Source: Gloeopeniophorella convolvens (lineage: Eukaryota; Basidiomycota; Agaricomycetes; Russulales). From it: DNA of 64,000 nt. A program made the position numbers and the translations under genes. Below are positions 44,631 through 56,055 of the stretch, one piece after another. The first letter of the stretch is position 1; every line of letters starts with the position of its first letter. Below the pieces are notes generated by a model that saw only the letters and a list, made by a program, of their open reading frames with translations, made no database searches and had not been told where the DNA came from. The DNA lies in assembly GCA_022496205.1 (NCBI GenBank), contig WTXD01000009.1:310001-374000 (forward strand), read 5' to 3'.

Positions 44631-46077
44631 TCAGTTGGTCCTGTAAAGGGCGCGCTTGGCGACCTTGACGATCAACTGAGTGTCTGGGAAGGCCAGCTCC
44701 TCGAGGTTCGTGGCGTACTGACAAAGCAATGGTGTCAGACAAGCAAGACATAATCCGCGTGAAGTGACGCACGGGAGTAGGAACGTCAGCGCCAGTGACG
44801 CGCTCGACGGGTGCATCAAGGTAGTCAAAGGCCTCGCTCTCAACAATCTGAGCACAGATCTCGGAGCCAACGCCGAACGCGGGGAAGCCACCCTCAACGG
44901 TGACAAGGCTAAGAAGAAGAAATGAGACGCGTATCCGAGAGAAGCTTAAACTTAGATGCGCACCGGTTGGTCTTCTTCACCGACGCCTTGATGGTGTCGA
45001 TGTCAAGAGGGCGGATCGAGCGCAGGTTGATGACTTCCGCCTTGATGCCCTCCTTCGCGAGGATATCGGCTGCCTCAAGACTGTGAGTGACCATCTTGCT
45101 GTGCGCAACGAGGGTGACATCGGTGCCAGCACGCTCGACCTTCGCCTTGCCGATGGGAAGGAGGAAGTCTTCTGATAGCGCCTCCTTGGATACGGGGAAG
45201 GAGACACCGTAGAGCATCTCGTTCTCGAGGAAGACGACCGGGTTGGGGTCGCGAATAGCAGCCTGGGAAATCGCTGTTAGACAGGCGCCTCAGAGGTAGT
45301 TTCAGCAGGTCACGCACCTTCAACAGGCCTCTGCAATCCTCCGCACTCCACGGGCTGACGACCTTGAGACCAGGGATTTGACCATACCATGCGGCATAGT
45401 CTTGCGAGTGCTGGGCAGCGACACCGGAAGCGGCACCGTTGGGACCACGGAAAACGACGGGACATGGGACATTTCCGCCAGACATGTAGTACGTCTTGCC
45501 GGCCGAATTGACGATCTGGTCAATGGCCTGCATGGCGAAGTTGAAGGTCATGAACTCGCATCTGATTTACGTCAGTTCGCGTCGCGAGTTTAGTAACGGA
45601 ACGGAGATGCGCGTACATCGGTCGCAAGCCGGACAGCGCGGCACCAACGGCAATACCAGCGAAACCCATTTCTGTAATGGGGGTGTCGACGACGCGCTTT
45701 TCGCCGAACTTGTCCAGGAGGCCTTTAGTGACCTGGGCAAGCGTAGGAGGTCGACGCGTGTCCGGATGTGAACATGACGGAATGACAACCGACCTTGTAT
45801 GCGCCATTGTAGCGGGCAACCTCCTCACCGAGGACAAAGACACTCTCGTCGCGGACCATTTCCTCTTCCATCGCCGAGTTGAGAGCGTCACGAACGGTCA
45901 TCTAGAGTCGTGAGGTGAGACTTGTAACTGGGGAGGATAAGACGGAGACAAACTGACGGAACTGGCCCCGGCCTCCGTTGCGAAAGCACGGAGGGCATTC
46001 CTACGTTGTGCGAGGGACGCGCCAGCACGAAGGTTAGCAAGAGCAGGTGCCAGACGGGAGAATGACCGCGCAGCCAT
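44631..46077 (-). CDS. PDB1: Pyruvate dehydrogenase E1 component, beta subunit
   Basis: Mitochondrial matrix subunit of the E1 heterotetramer that decarboxylates pyruvate with thiamine diphosphate. The N-terminus (ATG at 46077) reads [20 protein letters not shown] and is rich in Arg, Ala and Ser, a clear mitochondrial presequence. The mature part begins at a segment with [15 protein letters not shown], then [112 protein letters not shown], and the C-terminal domain [40 protein letters not shown] and [17 protein letters not shown], stop at 44631. Six or so introns. Complete by comparison with the family. Confidence 0.96.
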
Positions 46078-46298
46078 GGGCGAGTTTTGTGTTTTGGGAG
46101 GAGGAAAGAGAGGTTTGGTTTGGTTGAGCTGACAGCGAGACCGTCAATATTCCCATTTCCCCATTTTTGGGGCAATGCTCGTTCGGAGTCGCAAACACAC
46201 ACAAACAGTGCCTCCGTCTACCTCCGAGCGCCTTCGTCTCTGTCGCCGTATCAGTCGGCCCCGTGCTGCCATAGGCTGAGGCTGCCAGTGCCATTGCC

Positions 46299-47294
46299 AT
46301 GTCTGTCCCCGTCGTGATCATCACAGGCGCCTCGAGGTCCTCTTGCACAACAAAATACCACATCATTCCCTCTGGCTAACCCTCCGTCTTGCAGGGGGAT
46401 TGGCCTCGCCGCTACATCTTTCCTCCTAAACTCCTTCGGCGCCACCGTCGTCGCCATCTCCCGATCTCACACGTCAGAGCTCGATAAATTGGCCACTGCC
46501 CATCCCAGCGCGTTGCAGATCGTCCAGTGCAACGTGTTAGCGCCCGATTACTCGCCTCCGATCCCTTCGCTGATCATCGGCGTAGGACCGACGAATCTGC
46601 GTTCACGGCCGCTATCCAATCTGTGCCGGCCAAGTATGGTCGCCTCGATGGCCTCATTCTCAACGCTGCTACTCTGGACCCTCTGACCAAACTCGCTTCA
46701 ACGGACACCTCTCTAGACGCTTGGAGGACGCATTTCGATGTCAATGTCTTTTCTCTCGTGACCGCGCTAAAGGCGGCCGTGCCGTCGCTTCGCGAGAGCC
46801 CCAACGGCGGCAAAGTTATATTTGTTAGCTCTGGGGCCGCCACTGGTGGTATCGGCGGTTGGGGACCATACAGCGCGAGCAAGGCTGCTATGAACTCGTT
46901 GAACCGGTGGGAGTTCGACCGGGCACGACTTTGTCCGTCTAGACATGCTTATCCCTGATCAGAACGCTCGCTACCGAGGAGAAGGGCAAGATTGTGTCGG
47001 TCGCTGTGCGGCCCGGCAAAGTGGACACTAACGTCTGTCTCTGCTTTTCGTCTCCAATTGTCCCAGCTCACCAGGCTGCAGATGCAAGCTACTCTCCGCG
47101 ACATTGGCAGTACTCACATGGCAGCCAATGTGCACGAGAGCTTCGTGCGCGAGAAGAAAGAGGGCCTGCTCTTGAAGCCAGAAGATCCGGGGCATGTCAT
47201 CGCTGCACTTGCGTTGCGCGCGCCCGAGTCACTCTCTGGCGAGTTTGTCACGTGGGACGAGGAGCGATGCCGCGAGTTCCGCCGACCGGCGTGA
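46299..47294 (+). CDS. Short-chain dehydrogenase/reductase (sepiapterin-reductase-like group)
   Basis: NAD(P)(H)-dependent oxidoreductase of unknown substrate. The start is the ATG at 46299. MSVPVVIITGAS joins through a short intron to RGIGLAATSFLLNSFGATVV, giving the TGAxRGIG cofactor motif. LDGLILNAATLDPL holds the NNAG-equivalent (LNAA), VIFVSSGAATGG the catalytic serine and WGPYSASKAAMNSLNR the YxxxK pair. Later exons give KGKIVSVAVRPGKVDTNMQA and PGHVIAALALRAPESLSGEF with a C-terminus ERCREFRRPA, stop at 47294. In overall shape it resembles yeast Irc24/YIR035C-type short-chain reductases, but this is a weak assignment. It is divergent from PDB1 with about 220 bp between the start codons. 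Confidence 0.88.
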
Positions 47295-47456
47295 ATGGGG
47301 CGATGTACGAAGAAGGAAGTCTGACATCCAAATATGTATGGTGATAGAGGTATACGCAACATCGAAGACACTCTGCGGATCCGCACTTCCGCTGATTGGT
47401 TTTATACTCGCGCTCAGCAACCGTGAGATGGCTAGCGTCTTTTGTCTGCGAGTACG

Positions 47457-48699
47457 ATGCAACCCACCACGGCCGCTCAGCGCATCGACATCCACCACCA
47501 CATCTTTCCTCCTTCCCTCTCGCGCGTCAAAGCCGAACATTCCCAAACCGTCGGCTTCCGCACACCACCAGAAAATCTGCCATGGACCGCGGAGCTCAGC
47601 TTGCGCGCGATGAACGCGCTGGGTGTCCAGCTTGCCGTGCTGTCTGTCCCCGCGGGTGTCGCAGAGACTCGTGATGAAGCTAAGAGCGTGAACGACTCGA
47701 TGCGCGAAACAGTGCAGCAGCACAGCGGCAGATTCGCGTTCTGGGGCTGCCTGGGTGACTGGCGCGACGTCCAAGGTAATCAACGAGTGCCCCTGCGCCA
47801 ACCGAGCATAAAGCTTCTTCCCGACCACAGGCGCGCTCGAGCTCATCCCCTACGTCTTCGACGAGCTCGGCGCGGTGGGCATCGCCGTCTCCTCGTCCTA
47901 CGGCGTGGGCAAAGAAGCCAGTGCGTCAGCCAACCTCACTCCCCGATCACTCCAGCTCGGGACCCGTTAACCCGGCCGCTCGGCCCCGCCGCTCAGAGTA
48001 CATTGGGGACGACACGTTCGACCCCATCTGGGCCGCGCTCGACGCGCGCAGCGCCGTCGTCTTCATTCACGGCACGCAGACGCCCTCGACGACCCCAATG
48101 CCGCACCAAGCGCTCGGGCTCCCCGTCACCGAGGTGCGTAGACACGCCAACCAGTCAAAATCTCAACAGTACCACCCCACCAGGTCCCGCACGAGACCTT
48201 CAAGGCGACCGCACAGCTTGTCGTGAGCGGCAAGACGCGCCGCTTTGCGCGCATCGCGCTCGTGCTCGCGCACGCAGGCGGGAGCACCCCCGCGCTCGCA
48301 GCGCGCGTCGCAGGGCTCGGGCGGTACATGGGCGCGGCGCTCTCGGAGGACGAGATACTCACCGAGTTCCAGCGCTGCTGGTGGGACGCTGCGCTGGGCG
48401 GCCGCTCCGCAGCGCTCGCCGCGCACGCGTGGGAAATGGGGGTGCGGGTCCTCTGGGGCAGCGATTTTCCCGGTGAGCGCTTGAGCTTCGAGTCGGCCCT
48501 GGGCTCCGACCACGCGGGCTGGGGGTTAGTAACGGTAACTGACGTGTGGACCGTGTGGCTGCTAGCTGTCTCGCTGGACACGGTCCGCTGGTTTGACGGC
48601 GACTTTGCCCATGCGCACCAAGATGGCCCGGAAATCTTAGAGCGCATATATCGGGGAAATGCCGTCGATCTCTTCGAGTCTCGCGGGATCAAGATGTAA
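47457..48699 (+). CDS. Amidohydrolase 2 family protein (ACMSD-like)
   Basis: TIM-barrel metal enzyme of the aminocarboxymuconate-semialdehyde decarboxylase group, which usually decarboxylates or hydrolyses aromatic acids; the substrate is not known. The start is the ATG at 47457 (MQPTTAAQRIDIHHHIFPPS), with the metal-binding HxH in IDIHHH close to the N-terminus. Further parts: ELSLRAMNALGVQLAVLSVP, FAFWGCLGD, YVFDELGAVGIAVSSSYG, FDPIWAALDARSAVVFIHGT (metal histidine), RFARIALVLAHAGGSTPALA (histidine), VRVLWGSDFP (catalytic aspartate) and a C-terminus ILERIYRGNAVDLFESRGIK, stop at 48699. Four introns. All expected metal ligands are present. It follows the SDR gene on the same strand at about 160 bp. 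Confidence 0.9.
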
Positions 48700-48959
48700 A
48701 ATCATGCGCACGCTGTCGTACAGAGTATGGTGATTGGTATGATTGCAGTTTGGCTTCCCCGGCTGCTCGCATCTAGCTATTCTACACATACGGTATTTAT
48801 TATACCAGTCATTAGGGTATTCTATGCCCTATCTATTCGTCAACAAAGCAGTGCAGCAAAACAACGTGATAAAGATGCGTCAATGGTCTCCGAAATATCC
48901 TTGTGAGAGAATATGCTAGCGCCCCGCGCGGAACCCCGAACATAAATCGCGTCAAGACA

Positions 48960-50884
48960 TCAATAATGTTCTGGTTCTTTGAGCCATGCCATGAGCTCGT
49001 TGAAGCCCTCCGTGCCGGGAATAAGCGCCAACCCATGCTGGCCTTCGGAATTGTAGTAGAGCCCCTTGCGCACACCGTGCGAGAGTAGATACTTTTTGAT
49101 GCGCTGTGATCATCTCATTCTCAGCAACAGCGCCCATGCAACAGCGTGCTGCGGTGGACTTACCGGCGCACAAAGAACCACGTCGTCGTTCGCGACAATG
49201 AACTTGTTCCTGGCAGGGTTGCGCGAGTGTGGTATCTCCTCGAAGAACAAAGTGTTCGCCGTCCAATCAAATTGCCGCGTGAGCAAGTTGGCAATACCCA
49301 TCTCGGTACTGACAAAGTAATTCATGATGAGTTGGAGACCCTAGAAAATGGAATGTGGGTCAAGGCGAGACAGCTGCGGCGTTAGGTGCGTGCACTTACG
49401 GTGGTAGCGCGGTTGTACAGGAATTTAAGGCAGAGGTCTGAGCGAAAATCTTTGAGTAAGAATGTTTCATCTGACAGGTGGGTCGACATACCGCCTTCCC
49501 AGCCACAAAACGTGACGGGGTCGATGAACAGGGAACGCGCAACGAGGTCCGGGGCATCCTTCAGGAACCAGGCATGGACATATGAACCGTTTGAATGACT
49601 TGACATGGTGATGCCCCTCGGCTTCGGGCCATCTTTCTGAGCATCCGCTGGATTCGGCACCCAGCCGAGGTCGATGAGCAATTGACGCATGATAATCATA
49701 GTATCCTTGCGGTGTTTGGGCGCAAGGAAACGAGGATGGAAGATTTGCTGACTGATGTGGGGCTGCAATAGTACAAACAGCGGACGGTCGGGCAGCTGGG
49801 TGAGGAAGCTGTAGATGATCGTGCTGTACTGGAAGAGCCCCAGACCCAGCCCGTAGGCGAACACGATCGGCGTGGGGTCCTTAGAAGCGTCCCATGTAGG
49901 AGGAACGCGTATGAGGTAGTCAAGGCCGTGACGCGTGTCCAGGCGCATGCCTCCGAAACGGATCAACCACTCCTTGATGACAAGGTCGCTGAAGGAAACG
50001 ACCAAGTAGTAAGCCAGCGGGCGCCACCAGACTCTTACAGGGTCGATAGTGAGCAATTTGGGGTATGCTTTGGGGTTAGAGCCTTCGGGGAAGACGGTAC
50101 CGGTCCGCTTCTCAATCAGGTCAAGGCAGTCCAGAAGAACCTTGAGTTGGCCGGTAGGGATCTTGTTTAAGTCGTCGGGGAGTTGTGCATAGAAAAGCGA
50201 CCAGTAGATCCAGGTGAGCATTTCTTTTCTCCGAATCTGCGACCACGGGACGCCTCCGAACCTGTCGGGGAGTAGCTGAGTAACCATGACCCGCGCAATT
50301 CGAGGTGGGTCTCCGAGACGCACCAGTTCCTGAACTGATTCTGGAAGTCGATGGCGCGAGGATCAGTGGGACTGAGCCTCTCTATCGTCTCCGCGGGGCT
50401 TCCAGGACGCGATAAGTTGAGCGTCTCCTCGTCGTAGCCGTCTTCGGGTAGGTCTGCGAGGCCAGTCTGGGCAATGCGCTTAAACGCCAGTTTGAGTTCT
50501 TCTAAGTTCCCGGGAGGGATCGGACACGGGCCATCTACAAACTTGTACAGGGTGTAGTGATATATTGAAAAGAGGACCTATGATGTAGGGAAGTGGTAGG
50601 GGAACGCGGAGAGAGGAGGGTCAGATCATCCCCGCATGAAAGGAAACGATGGGGGACGGCACCTCAGCGAGGGCATAGGTAAACAGGGCCTTGCCATGCC
50701 ATGAAAGAACCCAGAGGCCGCCACCCTTAAGCTCGTAGAGAACAAACGCCCAGGAAACGATGGGGATGGACCAGATGGGGAACACACAGAAGAGAAGGAC
50801 CAGGTAGTAGCTCAGCTGGCGGTGCGGGTTGAGCTGGAGCCGCTCTGAGGCGGGCAGGGAGGTCTGGTGGTCGCCCCGAGGCAT
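48960..50884 (-). CDS. Membrane-anchored alpha/beta hydrolase, function unknown
   Basis: The start is the ATG at 50884 (MPRGDHQTSLPASERLQLNP). Two hydrophobic segments follow, QLSYYLVLLFCVFPIWSIPI and WAFVLYELKGGGLWVLSW-like sequence, so the protein is probably anchored in a membrane. A long middle region (EELKLAFKRIAQTGLADLPE, PPRIARVMVTQLLPDRFGGV) leads to the hydrolase fold: DPTPIVFAYGLGLGLFQYST (oxyanion strand), PLFVLLQPHISQQIFHPRFL, then TMSSHSNGSYVHAWFLKDAP, where SHSNG is the nucleophile elbow, with a serine in place of the first glycine of GxSxG. A late histidine is in YYNSEGQHGLALIPGTEGF. It ends LKEPEHY at 48960. It resembles fungal alpha/beta hydrolases of unknown substrate; about 580 residues. 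Confidence 0.85.
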
Positions 50885-51124
50885 CCTGGTGGTGGCGAGG
50901 AAGGCGGAGGGTGGGTCGTCAACTTGCCATTGGGGATCTGGTACTCAAATATTATAATCGTGTTGCTCGACGTGTCTGGGAAGAGGCGCTGAGTGCCACC
51001 GCATGTGATTGTGGCCGACCCACCAGGACGGCGCCGTCACGTGGCCATCCGGTTTCTTCCTGGATAATATTCTTTTCTCTTTCGTCAACCGCGCTCAAGT
51101 CCGTCTCGTCTGTTCTCTGCTCAC

Positions 51125-52704
51125 ATGCTCCGCAACGTCTACAACGCGGCAGCGCGCCCTGCATTTGCTTCAGCGGTCTGTTCTCTCTGCAGCATCTCTT
51201 GCACCGCCTGCTCACTATGTCTGCCAGCGCACAGCCGCTACTCTCTCTACCGGCTTTCCGAAAGTTGCGGAAAGGGTACGTACGGCCAGCGCCAGAGCTT
51301 ATGTTGTCTCATGTCCGTGTCGCAGGTGCCAACAAAGTATGGCGGCGTGTACACCGTAGGTCCAGACTGTATTCTTCCACTCTGCTTTCTCACAGCGCGT
51401 TACCACGCTAGGTGACCCTCATTCCCGGTGATGGTATTGGTCAAGAAATCACAGAATCCGTCAAGGAAATCTTCGCATCCGTCAACGCTCCCATTGAGTG
51501 GGAGCAGTACGACGTCTCTGGCGTGTCCTCCTCCGGCGAGGCCCTCTTCAAGCAGGCTATGGAGAGCTTGAAGCGCAACAAGGTCGGTCTCAAGGGTGCG
51601 TACACCTCTACTGCAACCCGTTCTTCTCCGTCCGGTGACGGTAATCGTTCCGATAGGCATTCTCTTCACTCCGATTTCCCAGTCCGGCCACATCTCCTGG
51701 AACGTCGCCATGCGTCAGCAGCTCGACATTTACGCCTCTGTTGTCCTGTGCAAATCGCTCCCTGGCGTCCCCACCCGCCATTCCGATGTCGACTTTGCCA
51801 TAATTCGTGAAAACACCGAGGGCGAGTACTCCGGTTTGGAGCACCAGAGTTACCCCGGAGTCGTTGAGTCCCTGAAGGTATCCACACGTGCCAAGGCAGA
51901 GCGTATCTCCCGCTTCGCCTTTGATTTCGCCCTCAAGAACGGCCGCAAGGTACGTCAGCATGAAATTCAGCGCGGTTACGGGTCCATTGATCGGACGCTA
52001 TTTTGACGTCATGAAGAAAGTGACATGCGTGCACAAGGCCAACATCATGAAGCTCGGTGACGGTCTCTTCCTCAACACGTTTCGCCGTGTCGCAGAGGAA
52101 TACAAGTCGTCCGGCATCGAGTTCAACGACATGATCGTTGACAACACTTCCATGCAGCTTGTCGCGAAGCCCAAGCAATTTGACGTCATGGTCATGCCTA
52201 ACTTGTACGGTGCGATCGTGTCGAATATCGGTGCTGCCCTGGTTGGTGGCCCTGGTATCGTGCCTGGCTGCAACGTCGGCCGGGTAAGTACGCAGTCTGA
52301 AGTCGTTCGTCTCTGTCCGCTGACCAGTGGATATCTAGGACTACGCCCTCTTTGAGCCCGGATGCCGTCACGTCGCCCAAGACATCATGGGTCAGGATCG
52401 GGCCAACCCGGCTGCGATGATTCTTTCTGCCACCATGATGCTTCGGCACCTTGGGTCCGTATTCGGGATTTTGTTATATCTTCGGACCGATGCTGATTCA
52501 CGTCTTGAAATCACAGTCTCGATGACGTTGCGAACAAAATCGCGTCAGCGACCTTCCAGGTCTTGAATGCGGGCAAGGTCAAGACCGCAGACATGGGTGG
52601 TCAGTCATCACTGCCCTCCCTTGTGATTACTGTTTTACAGACTTGACACAGGATCCTCGACGACCTCCGAGTTCACGGCTGCCGTCATCAAGAACATCGA
52701 ATAA
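51125..52704 (+). CDS. IDH1: NAD-dependent isocitrate dehydrogenase, subunit 1
   Basis: Mitochondrial TCA-cycle enzyme subunit (the regulatory subunit in yeast nomenclature). The start is the ATG at 51125; [17 protein letters not shown] is an Arg/Ala presequence and joins through a 52-nt intron to [16 protein letters not shown], then [10 protein letters not shown] and [20 protein letters not shown]. Characteristic blocks: [129 protein letters not shown] and [20 protein letters not shown], ending [13 protein letters not shown] at 52704. The active-site tyrosine of catalytic subunits is in a different context here, as is usual for Idh1. Eight or so introns. Confidence 0.95.
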
Positions 52705-52846
52705 GCGGCTGCGGTGCCACGAAAACATGGGGCTGAGGGCCGGAGTGCAGACTATCGGCGCACGCTATCAGTCTTGTTTACTAGGGATACACTAATGTAG
52801 AGCAATATACCGTTTGAACGGGATCTCGTCGCTCGACAGTGCGGCA

Positions 52847-54263
52847 CTATGGCAGGGCATTGAGCTCCTCGGCAGTGAAATCGTCGAACAGGGCGTCATC
52901 TGGGTCATCGTCGGAGTCTGTCTTGTGTCTCTTCGTCGACGAGGGCCCGTCCCCTTCCAGATCCCCGCTCGGCGTCGTCGGCCCCGCAGGCGAGCCTGCC
53001 GGCGTCTCATACTTCACCGCCTGCCCCGCGACCACCCTCGCCCCGCCGCCACCCCCGCGCGCCGCGCTGCCCGAGTCACTCTTCCGCAGTGCAAGCAGCG
53101 CCGCACAGCGCAGCTCTCCTCGCTTGCCCCACCCGTCGACCTCCGGGCGGAAGTCCGCGTAGAGCGCGTAGCCTGCGCGGTTCAGCTCGGCCGGGTCGGC
53201 GAAGCTGTCCGCGAGCAGGCGCATCGCGCCTAGCACCGCCGGCGCGGTCTGCCGCAGCGCGCGTGTGATGTAGCCGTACGCCGCGCCGGGTCCGGCACCG
53301 TCTTCGCTCGTCGTGAACGCGCGCCAGCCGCCCGCCGCGGTCTGGTACAGCGGCACACGCCGCCCGAGCAGCTCGACGTACGGCTGCGCACCGCCGTGGG
53401 CGGCCTCGAGGCGGCCCTCGCGGGTCTTGTCGTACAGCCCGAGCGAGACGCCCTTGGAGACGGCGTTCATCTCGGTGTAAACGGACGCTGAGGTGCGGAC
53501 GCGGGTGAGGGGAGACGGGCTTGGGAGGCCACGGGCGGCGGCGCACCGATACTGAGCGCCTCCTCGCGCGTAAAGCCGAGCCGCTCGGCGACGACGCACG
53601 CCCAGGCCATCATGACCGGCGCGCGGTTCACGACCACCGACTTTTGCGCAAGCGCGTCCTCGTCGAGCAGCTCGTGGAAGTCGAGGCTGTCGAGCGTCGC
53701 GCCCTCGTCGGTGGGGGCAGGCAGGTACTCGTTCTCGATGCGCGGCGCGCGCTTGCGCTTGCGCGGCAGTGGGAGCAGCGGTGCCTTCTTCGGCTTGAGT
53801 TTCAGTTTCAGGTTGTCGATGGTCAGGCTCCGCGCTGTGAGGATTGGAGGGCGGTACAGTACAGTACATACCTGGGAGGGCTCTCCGTTCTTTGGCGGTT
53901 CGGATGGTCCGTCGTCCGCGGCCGCGGCAGCGCGCCGCTTCTTTGCCTCCTGTGCCTTCGCGTTCTCAACAGCCGCTGCGCGGTAGCCCGCGGCGTTCAG
54001 CGTGGAAAGCACGAGTCTGCGGTCGTCTTTGTCCGAGACGCCGAGCGAGGTGAGCTTTGGGTCCGTGAGCTCGCCTAGGCGTGTAGGCGTGTTGTACTCC
54101 TTGTAGCTGCACTCGACAGGGTCAATGGCTGCCCCCACTCGACCGAATAGACGTTGTTACGGTACATCTTGCCTGCTACGGCCATCGCGCGTGCTATAGG
54201 GAGGTTCTTGGAGGTCAACACTTGGAGAAATGCCTTCAGCGGGAGTTTCTGCTCGTCTGCCAT
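52847..54263 (-). CDS. Conserved nuclear-like protein of unknown function
   Basis: I do not recognise the family. The start is the ATG at 54263: MADEQKLPLKAFLQVLTSKN, LPIARAMAVAGKIYKEYNTP after a phased intron, then TRLGELTDPKLTSLGVSDKD and DRRLVLSTLNAAGY, which reads like a SAM-type helical module. A basic linker with KKRRAAAAADD and PLPRKRKRAPRIENEYLPAP contains likely nuclear localisation signals. A well-ordered core follows: VMMAWACVVAERLGFTREEA, SVYTEMNAVSKGVSLGLYDK, YVELLGRRVPLYQTAAGGWR, AYGYITRALRQTAPAVLGAM and LNRAGYALYADFRPEVDGWG. The tail is low-complexity and acidic (DSDDDPDDALFDDFTAEELN), stop at 52847. Strong GC bias. It may be a chromatin or nuclear factor; this is inference from the localisation signals and acidic tail. 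Confidence 0.78.
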
Positions 54264-54617
54264 GGTCGTCACAAAGTTCACATTAGCAAGCCGTCTCCAT
54301 TCGCGCTTACTCGGAAACAAGTTCTCAGCATCACGCGCCCACACTGTCAGATGCACCGCAGCGGCTCCGGTCTCCGGTTACTGATCTGAGACCCGTCCGA
54401 CCTGACACTCTGGGGCTTACAACCAGAGTCACCTGCCGCGTACCGCCTGTACTCATGGAGGTGGGCTCCAACTCAGAGGCAATGCACAATGCCGTGGGCT
54501 CCGCGGAGAGCGATGCTTGTGAACTTCAAATTTTATACGATTAACTGCCACCCCCCTCCCTGTCCGTGAACATCGACATAAACATGAAAGGCTCAGTCAC
54601 GCGTCACGGGGAACCGT
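54264..54617. other. Intergenic region, unknown protein promoter / GLN1 3' end
   Basis: About 350 bp between two minus-strand genes. No coding sequence, RNA gene or repeat is seen. Confidence 0.5.
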
Positions 54618-55895
54618 CTACTTGTCAAGGACAGTGGTCTCAACGATGATATCGGTGACCCGGTAGGGATCTATGCACAGTATGAGCGTGGTTTCAACAA
54701 TGACAAGCTGAGCAAACGGACCGATGTTGGACGCAGGGCGGCGGTCCTCCAGGTAGCCATAGCCCTTCTCAGCCACGTGTCGGGGAACGCGGATTGACGC
54801 GCCACGGTTCGCAACGCCTGACGAGAACGAGCTGATGTGACCAGTCTCGTGACGGCCAGTCAACCGAAGATCATTGTCCTCGCCATAGACGGCGATGTGC
54901 TGATCGTGACGTGCCGCGAGCTTCTCGATCGCGGCATGAATGACCTGAATGCCGCCGGGAGCACGCATCTCCTTGGTGGAATAGTTGGTGTGGCAACCGG
55001 CACCGTTCCAGTCACCCTGGAGGGGCTTCGGGTGGAAGGAGACCTTGACGCCCCATTGCTCGGCGATGCGGACGAGGAGGTAGCGCGCCACCCAAAGTTC
55101 GTCACCCATGGCGATGCCGTCGCAAGGTCCGACCTGGAACTCCCACTGCGCAGGCATGACCTCGGCATTGATGCCGCTAATCCGGACACCGGCGTAGAGG
55201 CAAGCACGGTAGTGTGCCTCGATCAGATCACGGGCAAAGACCTTTCCAGTGCCTGCGTTGATGAGCGACGGAAGGGAGGCCCAAAGGGTAGTAAGGACAC
55301 ACCAGCACCACAATAGTAGGGACCCTGAGGACCGGGGAAGCCACCCTTGGGCCAGCCGTAAGGCTTGCCGTCGACGTCGAAGAGTGTGTACTCCTGTTCG
55401 AGACCAAACCAGGGCTCAGAATCTTTGGCGAGTTCCATTGTCTTGGCGGCATGGTGACGGAAGTTTGTCCTGTTGGGGGTGCCGTCGCTGTTGTAAGTGG
55501 TAGCAAGGACGAGAATGTTGTCACCACCACGGAAGGGGTCCTTGTAGTAGGCCACTGGGCGGAGTAAGATATCAGAGTCATGTCCCGGTGCCTGGTTGGT
55601 GGAGGAGCCATCGAAGTCCCAGTTAGGGAGCTGGCTGATGTCGGTGACCTTGTGGGTGATGGTCTGGAGAAAAATGGGTGAGTCAACTGCGTGCACGTCG
55701 AGCGGGCGACGATGAATGCCTACCCTGCTCTTGGAGCGAAGCTCGTTGTCGCCGTCAATCCAAACATCTACGAAACGAATCAGATTAGGAAGGAACACGT
55801 AACGCAAGGTGGTGCGCACATTCGGCCTGAATGCTCTCCCCCTGGGAAAGGGCGAGATAAGGCGCGAGAAGGTCGGGGTGGTAGCTGAACGACAT
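54618..55895 (-). CDS. GLN1: Glutamine synthetase
   Basis: Cytosolic type II glutamine synthetase: glutamate + NH3 + ATP to glutamine. The start is the ATG at 55895 ([20 protein letters not shown] after a short intron). Key blocks: [34 protein letters not shown] (latch region), [40 protein letters not shown] (metal-binding glutamates), [45 protein letters not shown] (ammonium/metal site), [40 protein letters not shown] and [20 protein letters not shown], ending VLDK at 54618. Complete length (about 355 residues). Four introns. It would couple ammonium assimilation to amino-acid synthesis; likely nitrogen-regulated, see the promoter elements upstream. Confidence 0.97.
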
Positions 55896-56022
55896 GCTGA
55901 TTGGGTAGCGAAGGACGAGGCTGGGGTCAAAGCAGCAGATGCGAGAGAAATATTATAAGGAGCGGGGAGCTGAGCCGTCCCCCCGGCGCTGCTTGGAGCT
56001 GTTTGGCTAGCCGGAGGCTGTG

Positions 56023-56027
56023 ATTGG
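56023..56027 (-). promoter_or_regulatory. CCAAT box upstream of glutamine synthetase
   Basis: CCAAT on the minus strand (ATTGG on the plus strand) about 130 nt before the glutamine synthetase ATG. A common core promoter element bound by the Hap complex; position fits. Confidence 0.45.
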
Positions 56028-56049
56028 TCGATAGCCGAACCTGAGGTCT

Positions 56050-56055
56050 CTTATC
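56050..56055 (-). promoter_or_regulatory. GATA-factor site upstream of glutamine synthetase
   Basis: CGATAAG on the minus strand, matching the HGATAR consensus of nitrogen regulators such as AreA/Nit2, about 155 nt before the ATG. Matches glutamine synthetase being nitrogen-regulated in fungi; a single six-base match can occur by chance. Confidence 0.4.

Noticed and set aside
53076..53546. 156-codon minus-strand frame inside the unknown gene
   Set aside because: Arg/Ala/Gly-rich alternative frame of the true coding frame.
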